A DNA stretch of 64,000 nucleotides. Origin: Saturnia japonica. Taxonomy: Eukaryota; Arthropoda; Insecta; Lepidoptera; Saturniidae. Below are positions 47,970 through 61,755 of this stretch, piece after piece. Each line of letters begins with the position of its first letter. Position 1 is the first letter of the stretch. Below the pieces are notes generated by a model. It made no database searches, was not told the origin of the DNA, and saw only the letters and a list, made by a program, of their open reading frames with translations. The stretch covers positions 8,990,001-9,054,000 of the forward strand of contig CM065320.1 of NCBI GenBank assembly GCA_033032175.1, given 5' to 3'. The translations under genes and the position numbers were made by a program.

Positions 47970-49690
47970 TTTCCATCAAAACTAACCTACTGTCCCTTTT
48001 CGGATGCTTTATCATTTATCACAGCCATTGCATACCTACATACATAATAATATTATTTAATAAACTAGCCACAGCCCGCAACATCGTACTCGTTAAACTA
48101 TTTATATAAAACTAACTGTGACCCATGGTTTCACCAGTGATAATTTTATCCGAAAAACATCGCGCCGCCAACGTCTTAATAAAAGTTATTCAATCTGATG
48201 AGCATTTTCTAAAGGTCCACAAAAATCTAAGATCTAGAGTAACTAATGTGGATCCCAAAGAATCTAGCCAAACTGTAAAAGATATTGAAATATGCCCCTT
48301 TATTGGAAATGAGTTCTGTGGAGCACGAAGCCCCTTCAGACATATCGTTTTCTAAGCGCAGCGTTAAAGCGCTCTGACGCGCGTTCATATGAACAGGGCC
48401 TAGGGGTAAACATTAACAGCAATAAACGCAATCAACTTGATAGGCATTTTCTGCTTATCGATATTATGAAATTCCAGTACCATTCATAGTAAACAACAAA
48501 AAGAAGTGAAATCCGAAGAAAAACCTGCAGTAAAAAACGCGTTGGAAAAACTTCAACCTTTCTTTTAGAATGGTATACCCACAATAATCATTTAAACGAA
48601 AGGTATGATTTAAAAAAAATACAGAAGAATTTATATGAACGTAATCATTCCATAGAGCAGTTTGCAAGATCGCGACAAATTTTATTTTTTATACTCATCA
48701 TAACTTTAAAACGAATGTAGGTACTGATTTGAGTAATTCAAAAAGTAATTTACTCCTACGTAAACAGTTTATATGGTTTTAAAATTTATTTGGATAAGGA
48801 TTCATATCAAGATACGGATATAATCACTTTTTGTTCGCATCCTTGTTTTAATTGACTAATAATTACATATTATATTGTCTTAGTCTTAATTCCCCGATGT
48901 TCTCCCTGCTGTGCAATTTATAAGAAAATGCATATCCCCACATAGTAGTGCCAACTTTGAGACCTGACAGAGACTGTTTTCTTCTATTAATAATATGAAA
49001 CCTGCTAAAGAAAGAGACTATGCACAGACACTCTAGAGGGATGATGCATACTTTGAGATAGTATATGAGTACCTAATTGCAAAAAACTAGTTTAGAACAT
49101 TGTTTAAAACTTATTTACCTACCTAATTATCTTCTTTTAGAGCAGTTGTTAATTTACATTTTGTTGTGAAACATTTGATGGGGCGGGCAGACCAGTCTCT
49201 GGCGTGGCGACTCTTTGGTCCCAACGTTTGCGCGTGGAGCCGAATTCGTTGTTTTTAATAGAAAGACTGGATCATTTCAAAGTTTCATGTTAAAACATTT
49301 ATAGATTAAAAGCTGATGGCAGGGATCGCGACCAACATACACATACTAATAAAATAAACATCTTCACAGTGACTTTATTTTTGTTTGTCGTGTTTCGGGA
49401 TCACCCGGTGTATTTCTTTATTCTTTTATTTATTTCATCCTTTTTTTTTAATATTAACTTATGTGTCTTAAATCTGATGGTCGTCCCGCTCCCGTGATGG
49501 CCAACGTTTTTTATTAACCTTCGAAATCTACTCAACTAAATAGAGCGCTGGGTAAAAGCCTTTGGTTATTTGTCTATATGGGTAAGTAGGTACATGTACC
49601 GATTTTCATTTTACAGTTTGCCAATTTCTACCAATCGTTGACATTTCATCTACCAATTTCCAAATATTTAGGTTGGCTACACTGTTAGAA
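47970..49690. other. Intergenic, nothing firm recognised
   Basis: An ORF of 76 codons at 48125-48355 begins in retroposon-like sequence ('gacccatggtttcacc'). Nothing else is recognisable. Confidence 0.3.
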
Positions 49691-49698
49691 ACACTATT

Positions 49699-50694
49699 TA
49701 GTAACGTTGCCAAAGCGTTACTTTTGTAACATTTTGCATTACTTTTGACCCTGTTGCGTTACTTATGTGTTACACAACTAAAAATGTTACTTTTGCGTTA
49801 CATTTCGTGGTGTAATATAATAATTTGCAAAAACAATTCCTTCCAAAAACGGAATGCAGCCAAATTTAAAATAGGCTGAAATTTTGACGGGGCTTTCCCA
49901 AACATATTCTATGTTTAATTTATAGATGAATAAGTTATAGACCACACATGACATCCTGCCACCCTTATATAATGCTTAAACTATACAATAAATACAATGT
50001 AACAAACAATGACAATGTTACAGATAAGCTTCCTAAATAGAGGTGGTTTTTTTTAATATATTTTAATTCCACTTGAAGTATCTGTCTAAACATAATGACT
50101 AGTTTTCAGCAACGTTATTTAGAAAAGTGGAATCAAATACCGGAGTTTTCTTCAGATTAATGAAAAATTGTATTTTGATTGGTTTAATTGTGCTGTTTAA
50201 GTCGCTGTATTTCAGTATTTTTTCGAGGTGACCTCGGTATTTTCGTAAAATTTTATCTGGCCTTACAGCACGCTCTTTCATTCTCGCACTCATAGAAAAT
50301 GGAAAGGGCATTAAGGGAGTTAGATAAACCCAAACCATGCACTGTCACTGTTTCACATGTGTGTCACAAGTTTGCTTGTGTTTTTGTTTGTATTAAAGAA
50401 ACCTTGTCTACCTTAGATTATTGTGATCATGTTTGACTTAGCTGAGTGCTAAACAAAATTAGATCAATAAACAGATACTAATTTATAGAAAAAGTAGTTG
50501 ACATTAATAGTTCTGTTAATGTTGTTAAATATCAAGGTATGTAAAGAAGTGCAGGTAAGGACAAATTTGATGCATAAATAAGGATACAATTACGGTTTTC
50601 GACAATTATGAGAATGTGTTATTTTTGTGATAAAATGTTACTTTTTGAGCAGTCCTTGGTAACTTTGCGCCATTAGCCACTGGCAACATTGCTG
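49699..50694. mobile_element. Possible non-autonomous hAT element
   Basis: TAGTAACGTTGCCA near 49699 is roughly inverted as TGGCAACATTGCTG ending at 50694. The interior has several 'gttacttttg' motifs near the left end and one near the right. No matching target duplication is seen. An antisense 79-codon ORF inside is unplaced. Confidence 0.35.
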
Positions 50695-50699
50695 TTATG

Positions 50700-51170
50700 T
50701 GTTAAAAATAGATGTAATCGATTATGAATGATTTACATAATTGAATTATAGGTGATAATTCTTAATCGAACTACGAATGGGAATGATCATTCATGGTGGA
50801 TCATTTATATTAGTAGTCTTTGAGGTGTTACCTACAGATGGGCGAGAGTGGAGAGCTAAAAAAAACGTGTGCGTCTCGGGACGCTTGACAGAAGTGATAA
50901 CTTAAACTAATCTCAGTTGAAATTTTTAATATTGAAATTGTTTAACTTGAGAAAACCTTAGGTTATTACTTAAACTTTATGTATATTATAATTAGAGGAT
51001 AGGTTATTTATTAATAAAATCTTTTAATAATTATAGTATATATTTTATCCTTAGTTACAATTCTTGAATAAGTACATTAGAACACTGAGTAGAGAAGGGA
51101 AGCCAGACAAAGTGGCGCCATAACGCGTTACGTTACGAAAAGGTTTACAGTCCCATTACAAGTTATCACT
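50700..51170. other. Rbx1 upstream region
   Basis: AT-rich, holding no recognisable gene. It presumably includes part of the Rbx1 promoter. Confidence 0.3.
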
Positions 51171-51173
51171 TCA

Positions 51174-51240
51174 AAAAAAAAAGGTCGTTCGGTACTTCGA
51201 TTCACATTACCGAACATCAAGTATCGAATGACCTTTTTTA
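51174..51240. repeat. Hairpin-forming mini inverted repeat
   Basis: AAAAGGTCGTTCGGTACTTC is matched by its near reverse complement ending ATTCGA/ATGACCTTTTT, with a loop of about 14 bases. The whole 65-bp unit can fold back on itself. It lies about 155 bp upstream of the Rbx1 start codon. Confidence 0.85.
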
Positions 51241-51395
51241 ATGGCTATAATCGAGATATCTTCATAATCAAATGATTATATTAGGTTATCTCATAATCAC
51301 CCACCTCTAGTTAAAACTGTCATTTAAAAATTGTATACACATAACCTTTCGGTAATTATTATTTGTTATAAAAGTAAGGTATTCATATAAAAAAT

Positions 51396-52822
<1,427 letters not shown>

Positions 52823-52895
52823 ACCTGCACTAAGAAGTCCTGCATCATACTATAAAAATGGGCTTAATATGTCAATATCTCATTAAGTTCTTAAT

Positions 52896-52901
52896 AATAA
52901 A
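52896..52901 (+). terminator. Rbx1 poly(A) signal
   Basis: AATAAA 74 bp after the stop codon, the first canonical signal downstream. Confidence 0.6.
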
Positions 52902-53707
52902 CAAACTCTAAAATACAAAATTTTTCATTATTCATTTCAATATTTTGTTATTTATAAATTAAGATTTCTTGTACTAAGATAAAATTATATAAAAATAGTA
53001 AAAAATTACAGAAAATTTGATATCTTTTTTTTTTATATGGGGTTTATATTTTAAAATCACTACTTTATATTAATTGGTTTATATTCTTTATATTATTCCT
53101 CCTACAACTAACATGTTCATCTGTATAATATGGTGCATTCCATTTTCTGTAATCCCACCTCAAACAAATAAATGATAATATATTCATTTAGATATAATTT
53201 ATAGTCCCACGTCAGTAATAGTTCTGTATTTAATTATTCACCATTGGTGATAACCCGCAATTTCGTTTGCAATAAAACAACATAAACAAAAAATTGGTCA
53301 TAATGCAAATAACATATTAAACGTATCTGAAAAAAAATGAAGGTAATTATTGGCAGACATAAGTAAATGACGAATGTTAAGAAATAGTATCTAACAAGAC
53401 AATTTTTAATACAAAAAGAAAACTTCATTGATTTTGGGGGAGTGATATGATCTAATAGAAACACTGAAATGTATTATCCTAGGCCTAGTAGTTTTAAAGT
53501 TATGATTTTTTTAAATGTTATGTTGAAATTCTCCTTCTATGAACACAAAATTTAAATTTTAAATAAATGTAAGGTTACTCAAAAACATTTCTTTGAAAAA
53601 ACGTGACTACCTTCCGTTTTGCATAATGAATGTGGGTGGTATACAAATATGTTAGCAAGTAACACATAAGCGTCCAAAGATTGTGATTTATAATAATTAC
53701 TCGCAGT
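52902..53707. other. Rbx1 3' flank
   Basis: AT-rich; the antisense 76-codon ORF at 53234-53464 has no recognisable family. Confidence 0.3.
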
Positions 53708-54022
53708 GTTATCCTAGTTATTTACCATTATACATATAATTCATAATTAATAATTTAGTTAATCATCATATAAATTGATATTAACTTATTACTACATAAT
53801 CTTACGATTAATTTGGTTAATTTGGTATAAAGCGGGTAGGACAATGATTAATTTTATATAAAGCGGGTAGGACTGCGATTATTTTGATATAAAAGCGGGT
53901 ACGTCAAGCCTTGAAGGAGGCATTCGTGAAAGTAACCTCTTTGACAACGATACTCTGTCTGAATAAACCTCGAATATTAAACTTTTGGACTATTATTCCA
54001 CAAGACCCACAAGTTTTAACAT
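53708..54022 (+). mobile_element. Probable solo LTR or LTR remnant
   Basis: Starts TGTTATCC and ends TTTTAACA. It has three direct repeats of a TATA-like 'ataaagcgggta' motif (about 53827, 53860 and 53891), then 'ctgtctgaataaacc', a plausible poly(A) signal. The next bases, 'agaagtgggataac', resemble the segment just after an LTR in some insect LTR elements. No gag or pol follows; 250 bp of unplaced sequence does. Boundaries are inferred. Confidence 0.45.
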
Positions 54023-54830
54023 TTCAGAAGTGGGATAACATCAGGAATTTTGGTATATTATTACTACCCTGATGTAATCATACGACCACAATGTGGGCAT
54101 TGAACATTGTACTGATTGTACAATCGAGTAAATATGCCATGTGAACTCTTCCGAAAATAGACAGAAGTCTATTAGGAGGCATCCCGGCATTGTGCTGCCA
54201 GGGTCCTCGAAACTCGGCCGAACCCGGACACGTGTTTAAGGCGAGAGGTAAAGCTTGTTTAAGGGATTTAATAAAACATGTATCTTTATAATCAAAATGT
54301 TATTCTTGTTTAATTATGGGTATAACATAAAAATAATATCTAAAACATATGCAAAAATGAATTGACAAAATATGCAATGTGACATTGTAATGAAGCTGGT
54401 GTAAAAAAATTGTATGATAGCCTTGTGGAACTTTCGTTTAAAAACATCTACAGCTCATACCGAATCCAATAAGGTATAATTCTATGGTATAAAGTTAATA
54501 AAACTTTTTTATTCGTCATTCATTATTACGGACTATTTTTTCGACGGCAATTAAAATAAAACAAATGTAACATTATTGATGAAAAAGTATTTATTGCGGC
54601 TCATTTTATTACAATAATGCTCAAAATGCCTTCCTCTAACACTTACGCACAACCAACATCTAATAAAATTTCTTTTTAGACTTCTTAGAGCCCGCATATT
54701 ATTTTTTACAGTTTCAGCCACGAGGTTCAGTTTTTGTCTTAACACACTCTCATTTGTATTATTACTCTCATAGACTGCTTCTTTAAAGTAACCCCGTGGT
54801 GTCTCAGTTTACCTACACTAGTATCATCGA
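54022..54830. other. Unplaced intergenic sequence after the LTR
   Basis: Nucleotides 54130-54250 are moderately GC-rich ('gcattgtgctgccagggtcc') and may belong to the LTR element's leader. The rest is AT-rich with nothing recognised. Confidence 0.3.
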
Positions 54831-54839
54831 TTCATGTCG

Positions 54840-55075
54840 GTGGTAGGTATCTCGTGAAGCCTAGTGGGGAAATTAGCTCTCAAGTACAGCTTCCGGGATA
54901 CACCTTGGTGTGCTTGGCGACGGATTTTCAACTTGATGGTGGTAGCTAGCCAATTGTGCATGTACCCTACCACCAAGCCATGGTTTCCTTCACTGAAAGC
55001 TCAGGCTCATTGCAGGGTTTCGAACTCACGTCGATCGACGCAGTGTCCGTAAATGCTACCACTCAGTCATAATTG
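54840..55075 (-). repeat. tRNA-headed SINE-like repeat, copy in - orientation
   Basis: The reverse strand starts TGACTGAGTGGTAGC (A box-like), with GAGTTCGAAACCC (B box-like) about 30 bp later, then a body ending 'tgagagctaatttccccact'. Matches 1850-2160. The 62-codon ORF across it is not a gene. Confidence 0.6.
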
Positions 55076-55166
55076 CTTCAAGAACAGACTTAAATCATTA
55101 TCGATTGACAAGATATTTCAGCAGGTCGCTTTAGAAATTATACCACAACTTGAAAGTAGTTCCGGT

Positions 55167-56392
55167 TAGTGATGGACATTAAAAAAAACATCGATGTTTT
55201 TTTCGACTGAATGCATCGGATTGTTGCATCGATGTAATATCGATGTTTCAAAAAATACATCGATTGTTTTTCTTTAAGTTAAATATATATGTGGTTTAGA
55301 AATAAAAGCAATCATCTATTAAAATAACTTTATTACCTTTACATTTATTTTTAATATATATCCTAATATTTTTATCTATACTTTGTAAAAACAAAATTTT
55401 ACCCAATCTTTTACCCTTTAATCTATTCCTTTGTTGAGTCATTATCTGAGCCGCTTGCGAAAACAGAGTCTCTGATGGCAATTTTTTCCCACTCAGAGTA
55501 CATGCCATTGTGCCCTCAGCCACCAAATTTAACGTATGAGCCAAACATGGAATGTGTTTCTTCTTACCAAACGTCAATTCTACAGCTTTCACCATATTGG
55601 CAGCATTATCGGTTACAACAGCCGTCACATTATCTTGTTTAATACCCCATTCTGCACAAGTTTTTAAAAGCATTTCAGAAATATATTGTGACGTGTGTCT
55701 TTCATCGAGTTCGTACACGCCCAAAGTAACTGAAATGAGTTCAATTTCTATTCCAAAATGAACAGTTACGCCTATAAAACTTTTCATATTTAATGTATAA
55801 GACCAAATATCTGTCGTCAAGGTTGTCTTCTATCGAAGACAACTTCTTTTTAAAAGTTTCTTAAACAACCTGATATTTATTATCCAACCATCGCCTTAGA
55901 CTTGTTCTATTTGGTATTTTATATTAAGGAGCAACTGCTTTCATAAGATTTTTGAAACCTTTATTCTCGACTATTGAGAAAGGCTGGTGGTCTTTACAAA
56001 TCATATATAACAAACAATTGTTGTTTTCTTGTTTTCATGCCGGATTCTGAATAACAGTAGATTTCTTGAAAACAGGTCTTGATAGAATTTTGCATTTATA
56101 TTTTTTATGGGTTGGTTGCACTGACCTCTATAATATTGGCTGCCTTTTCAACCAGTGATACCACTTTTTGACGAAACACCTTGCGAATGCTTTAGCATTA
56201 TTTAATGTAATTGAAAAATTCAAAAAAATATTTATTAACCGTAGAGAGAGAGGGGTAGGTTTGATTGTTTGCCTTTTCGATACATTGATGTATACTCGAT
56301 GTTTAAAACTTAACAATACATCGGTTTGATTCGATGCTTTGTACCTATACATCGAGTATTTTTTAAACATCGATGTATATCGTCCACTCCTA
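55167..56392 (-). mobile_element. hAT transposon, internally deleted, 8-bp TSD
   Basis: Ends TAGTGATGGAC (left) and GTCCACTCCTA (right, inverted) are imperfect terminal repeats. The flanks GTTCCGGT (55159-55166) and GTTCCGAT (56393-56400) are an 8-bp duplication with one mismatch, as expected of hAT. Both subterminal regions are crowded with ACATCGATGT-like palindromes, likely transposase-binding sites. The transposase inside lacks most of its middle. Confidence 0.9.
55296..55820 (-). pseudogene. hAT transposase (ZBED-type) remnant, 174 codons
   Basis: The N-terminal part holds part of the RNase H-like core: TTDIWSYTLNMKSFIGVTV, a LDERHTSQYI segment, and VVTDNAANMVKAVE leading to CLAHTLNLVAEG. 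It then jumps directly to the C-terminal dimerisation signature LPSETLFSQAAQIMTQQRNR with KGKRLGKILFLQS. The join loses the alpha-helical insertion and the catalytic Glu region, so it is inactive. The N-terminal zinc finger is also missing. Confidence 0.88.
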
Positions 56393-56593
56393 GTTCCGAT
56401 ATAATTATAAATACAAGAACAGTTTTATGCATCATAAAAGAAAAGGGATAAAATCTCATGAAATGGTTTTTTTAGTCTATAAATAAAAAAACTTACTAAC
56501 TAAAGGAGTTTATTTTTTGTTAGTAAGGTATAATTTACTAATTTTTACATTAAATTTAACTATAAAATATTTGTAGCAATTTTATTATTTTAG

Positions 56594-56945
56594 AACTAGC
56601 GGTGTCCGCGGCTCCGCTTGCGTGGACTACAGAATGCCGTCGATATTGTGGTGATCCTTCTTCCACCCACGGTTACTTTATAGATAAAAATACTTATTTT
56701 ATTTAAGGGGAACCCTAATTCTTTTTCTAAAATAAAAGTAGCCTAAGTTAGTACTTAAAACATCTACCTGTCAGTGAAAGTCTCGTCAAAACCGGCCCAA
56801 CGCAACGGTTTCGGAGATTAGCCGGAACAGACAGACAAAAATTGATTTGTTATAAGTAACGTATTATTCATATAAATTTCGTACAAAGCTGTTATTTTGA
56901 CATAACAAATGACACTTCAATTTCATTTATTTAAATAGACAGAAA
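56594..56945 (+). repeat. Retroposon-like repeat ('actagctgt...' family), copy 3
   Basis: Best partner of 8883-9240: 'attgtggtgatcc', 'ttccacccacgg', 'aaccctaattctttttcta', 'aagtagcctaagtta' and 'ctgttattttgacata' in the same order. Confidence 0.65.
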
Positions 56946-58708
56946 AATTAGTACAATCGTGTTAACTCATTAAAAAATGTCCATAGAGGTCCCTCATTGT
57001 ATAACATTACTGCACCTTAGGTACAAGCATTCAACACTATTGTATTTTTGCAAATTAACATGCGCAGCAATGAAGAAACTTGCAACAAAATAAAAACAAA
57101 AGTTTTGAAGGAGTCTTGAGTGAATTTATTGCGGTTTCACTGAAACTAAAATATTTCATACAGCGTATTATCTCAACAATACACGCACTGATTTGTCTTA
57201 CTTCCCATTAGGAATATTAAAAAAAGCTAGTATTGTCACACTAGCAATACATTCAACAGCTTAAAATAATTATTATAACCGATGCAGTAAATACGAATTA
57301 CTTTCTAAATAAATACCTAATAGAACCCAATATTTATATAGATTATTTACATGGATCTTATGTCTTGTGAAAATAAATTATTATATCTAAACCAAATCAC
57401 GATTCAATATTGAATTCATAGAGCCATTACTGACATAATATTGTAACAGGCTATTGTAAATTGTAATGCAGAATACCGACTCATAATATTCATAACAAAT
57501 CGCCGTACTACTTTCTCGAACCATGTATTTTAAAAAGATGTTAAAATGAACACTTATGGATCTATTTAAAACCATTTCAGGAATCATAGCTTTACAGTTC
57601 TGATAGTTTAATTATTGGAAGGTGAGATCACTTTTATGGAGTTATTATAATATATTCAAATATATTTACATAGGTACCTATACGAAAAAAAAAATAGGGC
57701 TAAGAAAGTAAGACGAAAAAATGCTAATTTATTCTGCTTACTCCCATAGATACATTAAACTATGTTAATTTGGATGATTGCAAGTTTACATGCAATACCC
57801 ACATAACATAAGCCTACAACAAAGCTTTTTGTAATAATTGTTCAAATAAATGTCTATAATCAGGTAGGTATTACATGAAAGTGGCTATTCCTTTATTAAT
57901 AGAAACAGATCCTGATAATGTTAAAAATGTTAAGATGGCAATCCAAATGATTTGAATTTAGACACTGTGGCCTATAAATGTGACTATGAATCCCAATTAG
58001 ACGAGGCACAAGCATACCATTATTCCTAACAATATTTTAAAGTAATAAATGGCAGTTCAAAAGTGATCCTTCATAATATTATTTTACAATAATTCTACAA
58101 TTACCGAAAGTATTTTAAAGTTTAAAACTGCCATATATTTAAGCTTTCAAATTTATGTTTTGGAATATTTATATGCTCACCAAATTATTATGTACATACA
58201 TACATATAAGATAATTATAACAAAATTATACAAACAATGAAATTGAACAGCAGAATAATTGAAAATTTAATTACACTGAAATTATGTTAAACAATAGTCA
58301 AATTTAAAAATACTTTCACTAATTCACTTTCCTCAAACAAGTTGTAATCACAGATAAAATAAAGAAAATAGAACACAATACTTTGTACATACATTATCTT
58401 AATACTAATCATTCATCCAATAATCAATACAATATACAATAAAAAGCAACCTCATGATCAACTTATTTGAAGATTGTGAAAAATTCAGAGATAAAAAATT
58501 TATTTGTGCTAATAAAATAATAAGTAACGACATTTCATTTTAATAAATATTGGAATCATCAAAAAATAATCTGATGCCTATCACACAATACACAAAATTC
58601 AGAACTTTATATCACAAAATAAATACTAGGTGAAATTATTCTAGTCAGTGTCAATTTAACTAATAATTGAATAACGGTGGAAAAATAACCATAAGGTAGT
58701 TGCGGCTG
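56945..58708 (-). other. Downstream of Suv4-20, probable 3' untranslated region and flank
   Basis: AT-rich, without an ORF above 66 codons. Read on the - strand, a possible AATAAA signal lies at about 58503-58498, roughly 210 bp after the stop codon. Nothing else recognised. Confidence 0.35.
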
Positions 58709-60886
58709 TCAGTCTGCTGAAATAGCTGTAGGCAAATCTATAGTACGGCTTTCATTGCCAAAAATTAATCTTAAGCGTTTCATTGGGGGCAGTGGATGAA
58801 CAGGGTTATGTTTACGATGTCGCTCTTTAGACCGTCGTCGTTTCTTCAGACGACGGGCTGTCTCAGGATCAACTCCTTCTAACCGAAGTACTTCATATTC
58901 AGGTGCCTCAGCAGGCCCTCCGCAATCCATTACCTCCTCAACTACAGGACTTCGTTTCACCCGTAATGTTAATTTCAAGCCTCTACGTGGTGGTGTACAG
59001 GGACACTCACTACTTTTATTAGAACTGTCTAACAACCAAGGTGGTGCAGAATCAGTTTCTTTTCTAGATTCTTCAGTTCTACTTGAAACATTCACTTTTT
59101 GAATATCATTCAGTTTACTATCTGTTAATTCAATAGGGTTAACATTTTCTCTAAACTCAATCTCATTTTTCAAGCATTCATTATCAGTCACATTGATATC
59201 ATCTTTACTTTGTTCTAGAATATTCCTGTTGAATGTCACCTCTTCCTTAGCATTAATTGATTCTATTCTTTCTTGTGGAGATTCTTTTGTATCACAATCT
59301 TTATCTTTACTGGCTAAATGGATTTGAGATATACTACTAACTACACAGTTAGAATCCAATTTATTTTCATTCTTATTGTCATGTGAAGATTCAGTTTTTA
59401 TATCCGTTTGATTTGTTGCTACTGTGTTTGGCAAATCAGCTTCTTCTTTAGGTGTGTTAACATTTCTTTCATATTTACTTTCAGACCCTCCTCTGGAACC
59501 ATTTCTTACTTTAGGAAAACTGGGATGTGTATAAGTATCTAATAGGCGCTTGTGACTTCTCAAAACGATACCAGAATGTGAGTCTCTACTACTACGAGAA
59601 CTAGTTGTGCTACAACATCTCGAAAGTGCTGGACGTTTTGTATCATCTGTAGAAACTATGCCATTGATAGCACGGCTACTCTCTGTGCGCCTCCTCAATC
59701 GCTCGCCTCTTCTAGAAGCAGAGGACTCTCTGCTCCCCTGTGCCTCAGTACTCCCTGGCCTATCTATAACATCTGCTATACAACCTTGAGCTATTAATAA
59801 TTCTGCATCATATTTAGTCAAACCTTTCTGTTTCATTTCTTTCATACTAAGTGGAGATACAATTGGGTTTTGCCTACTGGTTATTCGAGATTTATCTGAA
59901 CTTTTATTTGTAGTTTTTTGAGTTTGTTTGGCTTTTGTTCTATTAATTCTATTATCTGTTTCTCTAAATCTATATCTTGTAGGTTGTTCATCAATGTGTG
60001 CACTATCAACTGAAAATGCACCTTTTCCACGCCTTTCACAAGTCTCACATTCACAATAGCAATTACCATTTCCAAAAAAATCTTCACCATAAAAGCAAGT
60101 GATTTCCTCTCCAACTTCAATGTCCCTTAAAACACGAACAAAAGCTTTGCCACGGTCAGTGGCTTCAAAAGTACAAGTAGGCCTACAGTCATGATTGATG
60201 TATGCGGCAGGACCTAGCCATAATTGAGCACAATTTTTTCTACAACTATACATAACAGAGAAATCATTTTTTCCTGGATGTAATAATTGTTTTTCTTCTT
60301 CTTCTGTCATTTCAGCTATACAACCAACTAAAAAATCAATTCTTTCATGTTTAAAGAATTTTTTTGTTGTAGAAATTTTTGCTCCTACTCTACCCTCCAA
60401 AGAATATCTAAAGCAAGGTTCAATAACAAATCCCGCTTTTTTGTCGAAAATTCTTAAATAACGATATATCTGTAAAAAGAGAGGAACATTGAAAATATTA
60501 ATATGTCAGTTATGAAATATAAATAAATTAAATAGTAGCATTAACATTCTGCTTATAGTACTAACATGTTCACGTAATTTGCTTTGTTCATGTTTATTTT
60601 TACTAAAGTGTCGTGGCATCCATTCACCACTAGCTAATTTTGAATAAGCTTTGTTGTAATCTTGGGTCTGAATAAATTCTTTGATAACGCTCTTCAATTG
60701 CTCCTTATTTGTTTTCAAAGGTCTATAACGAATATTCATTTTATGTGTAGTAATGCATAGATAAGGATCCACAATAAGTGCCGTAGCCAAGTCGTCGTAC
60801 TCCGACAGCTCGCGGGGAGTCATGCCCATCGGCTGCATCTTGTGGAGCACTTGCCTCCCTGGGTATGACGCGGATCCAACAACCAT
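58709..60886 (-). CDS. Suv4-20: Histone H4-K20 methyltransferase Suv4-20 (KMT5B/C), 693 aa
   Basis: Coding exons 60886-60566 and 60469-58709, joined in phase 0 ([11 protein letters not shown]). The enzyme di- and trimethylates histone H4 lysine 20 from the monomethyl state and acts in heterochromatin. The N-terminal helical domain is seen as [20 protein letters not shown] then SGEWMPRHF. The SET core follows: [39 protein letters not shown] at about residues 198-206 and [14 protein letters not shown] at about 227-240. The post-SET cysteines lie in [12 protein letters not shown] at about 244-255. The C-terminal 430 residues are Ser/Lys/Glu-rich and probably disordered, with a basic cluster ([16 protein letters not shown]) near the end. 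An intron acceptor lies 9 bp upstream of the ATG (60896-60897), so the 5' untranslated region is spliced. One difference from human KMT5B: the SET motif reads NHDCRPT, not NHDCRPN. Confidence 0.93.
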
Positions 60887-61039
60887 CCTGGATTCCTGAA
60901 CAACAAAAGACGCTAAATTTGTATCGATCAATCATACAAGTACGTGTCTACTTCTTTAACATGCAAGGCATTCTCATTCACATTATTTTAAAAATATGGC
61001 TCTATTTACTCATGAAGATAAAAATGCAAATGTTTTACC

Positions 61040-61130
61040 TAATCAATTTATATTCTAACTTTTATATGGACAAACATGGCGGACGAACACGAATCCCAAC
61101 CAACGACACGTCAAAACTTTAACAATGTTA
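61040..61130 (-). promoter_or_regulatory. Possible untranslated first exon of Suv4-20
   Basis: The - strand here is less AT-rich ('acgtgtcgttggttgggatt' then 'gttcgtccgccatg') and ends in a possible donor AG|GTAAAAC near 61042. It lies about 150 bp upstream of the acceptor at 60896. The ATG in it opens only nine codons. Confidence 0.3.
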
Positions 61131-61755
61131 TTTGATCACTTCAAACTCAATTTATATTTAAAAAATAATTGAATAATACAGACAAAATATTCTATTATTA
61201 TATACACTTACTTAAATCATTGAATGTATGTGAATTTCATGATTAAATCCAATAACAACTTCACTATCAAGAAACACTGGAGATGTTACTGATAGGTTAT
61301 TTACATTCAATAAACATTACAATTTTGTGATTTTAAATTATGTTCCTTGATTTCATAATTTATAATTGATAACAAAAGATAAACAAACTGTTTATTATAA
61401 ATTAACGTCCAAGGAAAGCTGAAAAACAACCATGTTTTCAAGTAAACTCATTCTTACTATACCACATTAAATACGTTTAAAAAGGCTGTTAAATAGATTT
61501 TAAAAATCTACTACTTTGTATAATTCCACGGACACCTTAACTAATAAAACTGTATTATACAAACGAAGTTTTTTAAATGTAATAATTTATATTCCCGCAC
61601 TCAATTATTTGGAAAGTTGAAAATCACTTTACATACTGTACGTGGTTTTATTCTTCTAACAAGCTTCATAAATGTTCTTATAAAATAAAGGACCCTACCC
61701 ACCCACGACTCAACGATTCGAGAAAACTACATACAATTATTATGAGTGAGTGTGA
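61130..61755. other. AT-rich stretch, nothing recognised
   Basis: Upstream flank of Suv4-20; no gene or repeat partner seen. Confidence 0.3.

Noticed and set aside
48125..48355. 76-codon ORF as a gene
   Set aside because: It begins in retroposon-like sequence and has no recognisable protein pattern.
55552..55761. ORF on the + strand within the hAT remnant
   Set aside because: Shadow of the transposase frame on the other strand.
59607..59789. ORF on the + strand within Suv4-20
   Set aside because: Shadow of the Suv4-20 coding exon.
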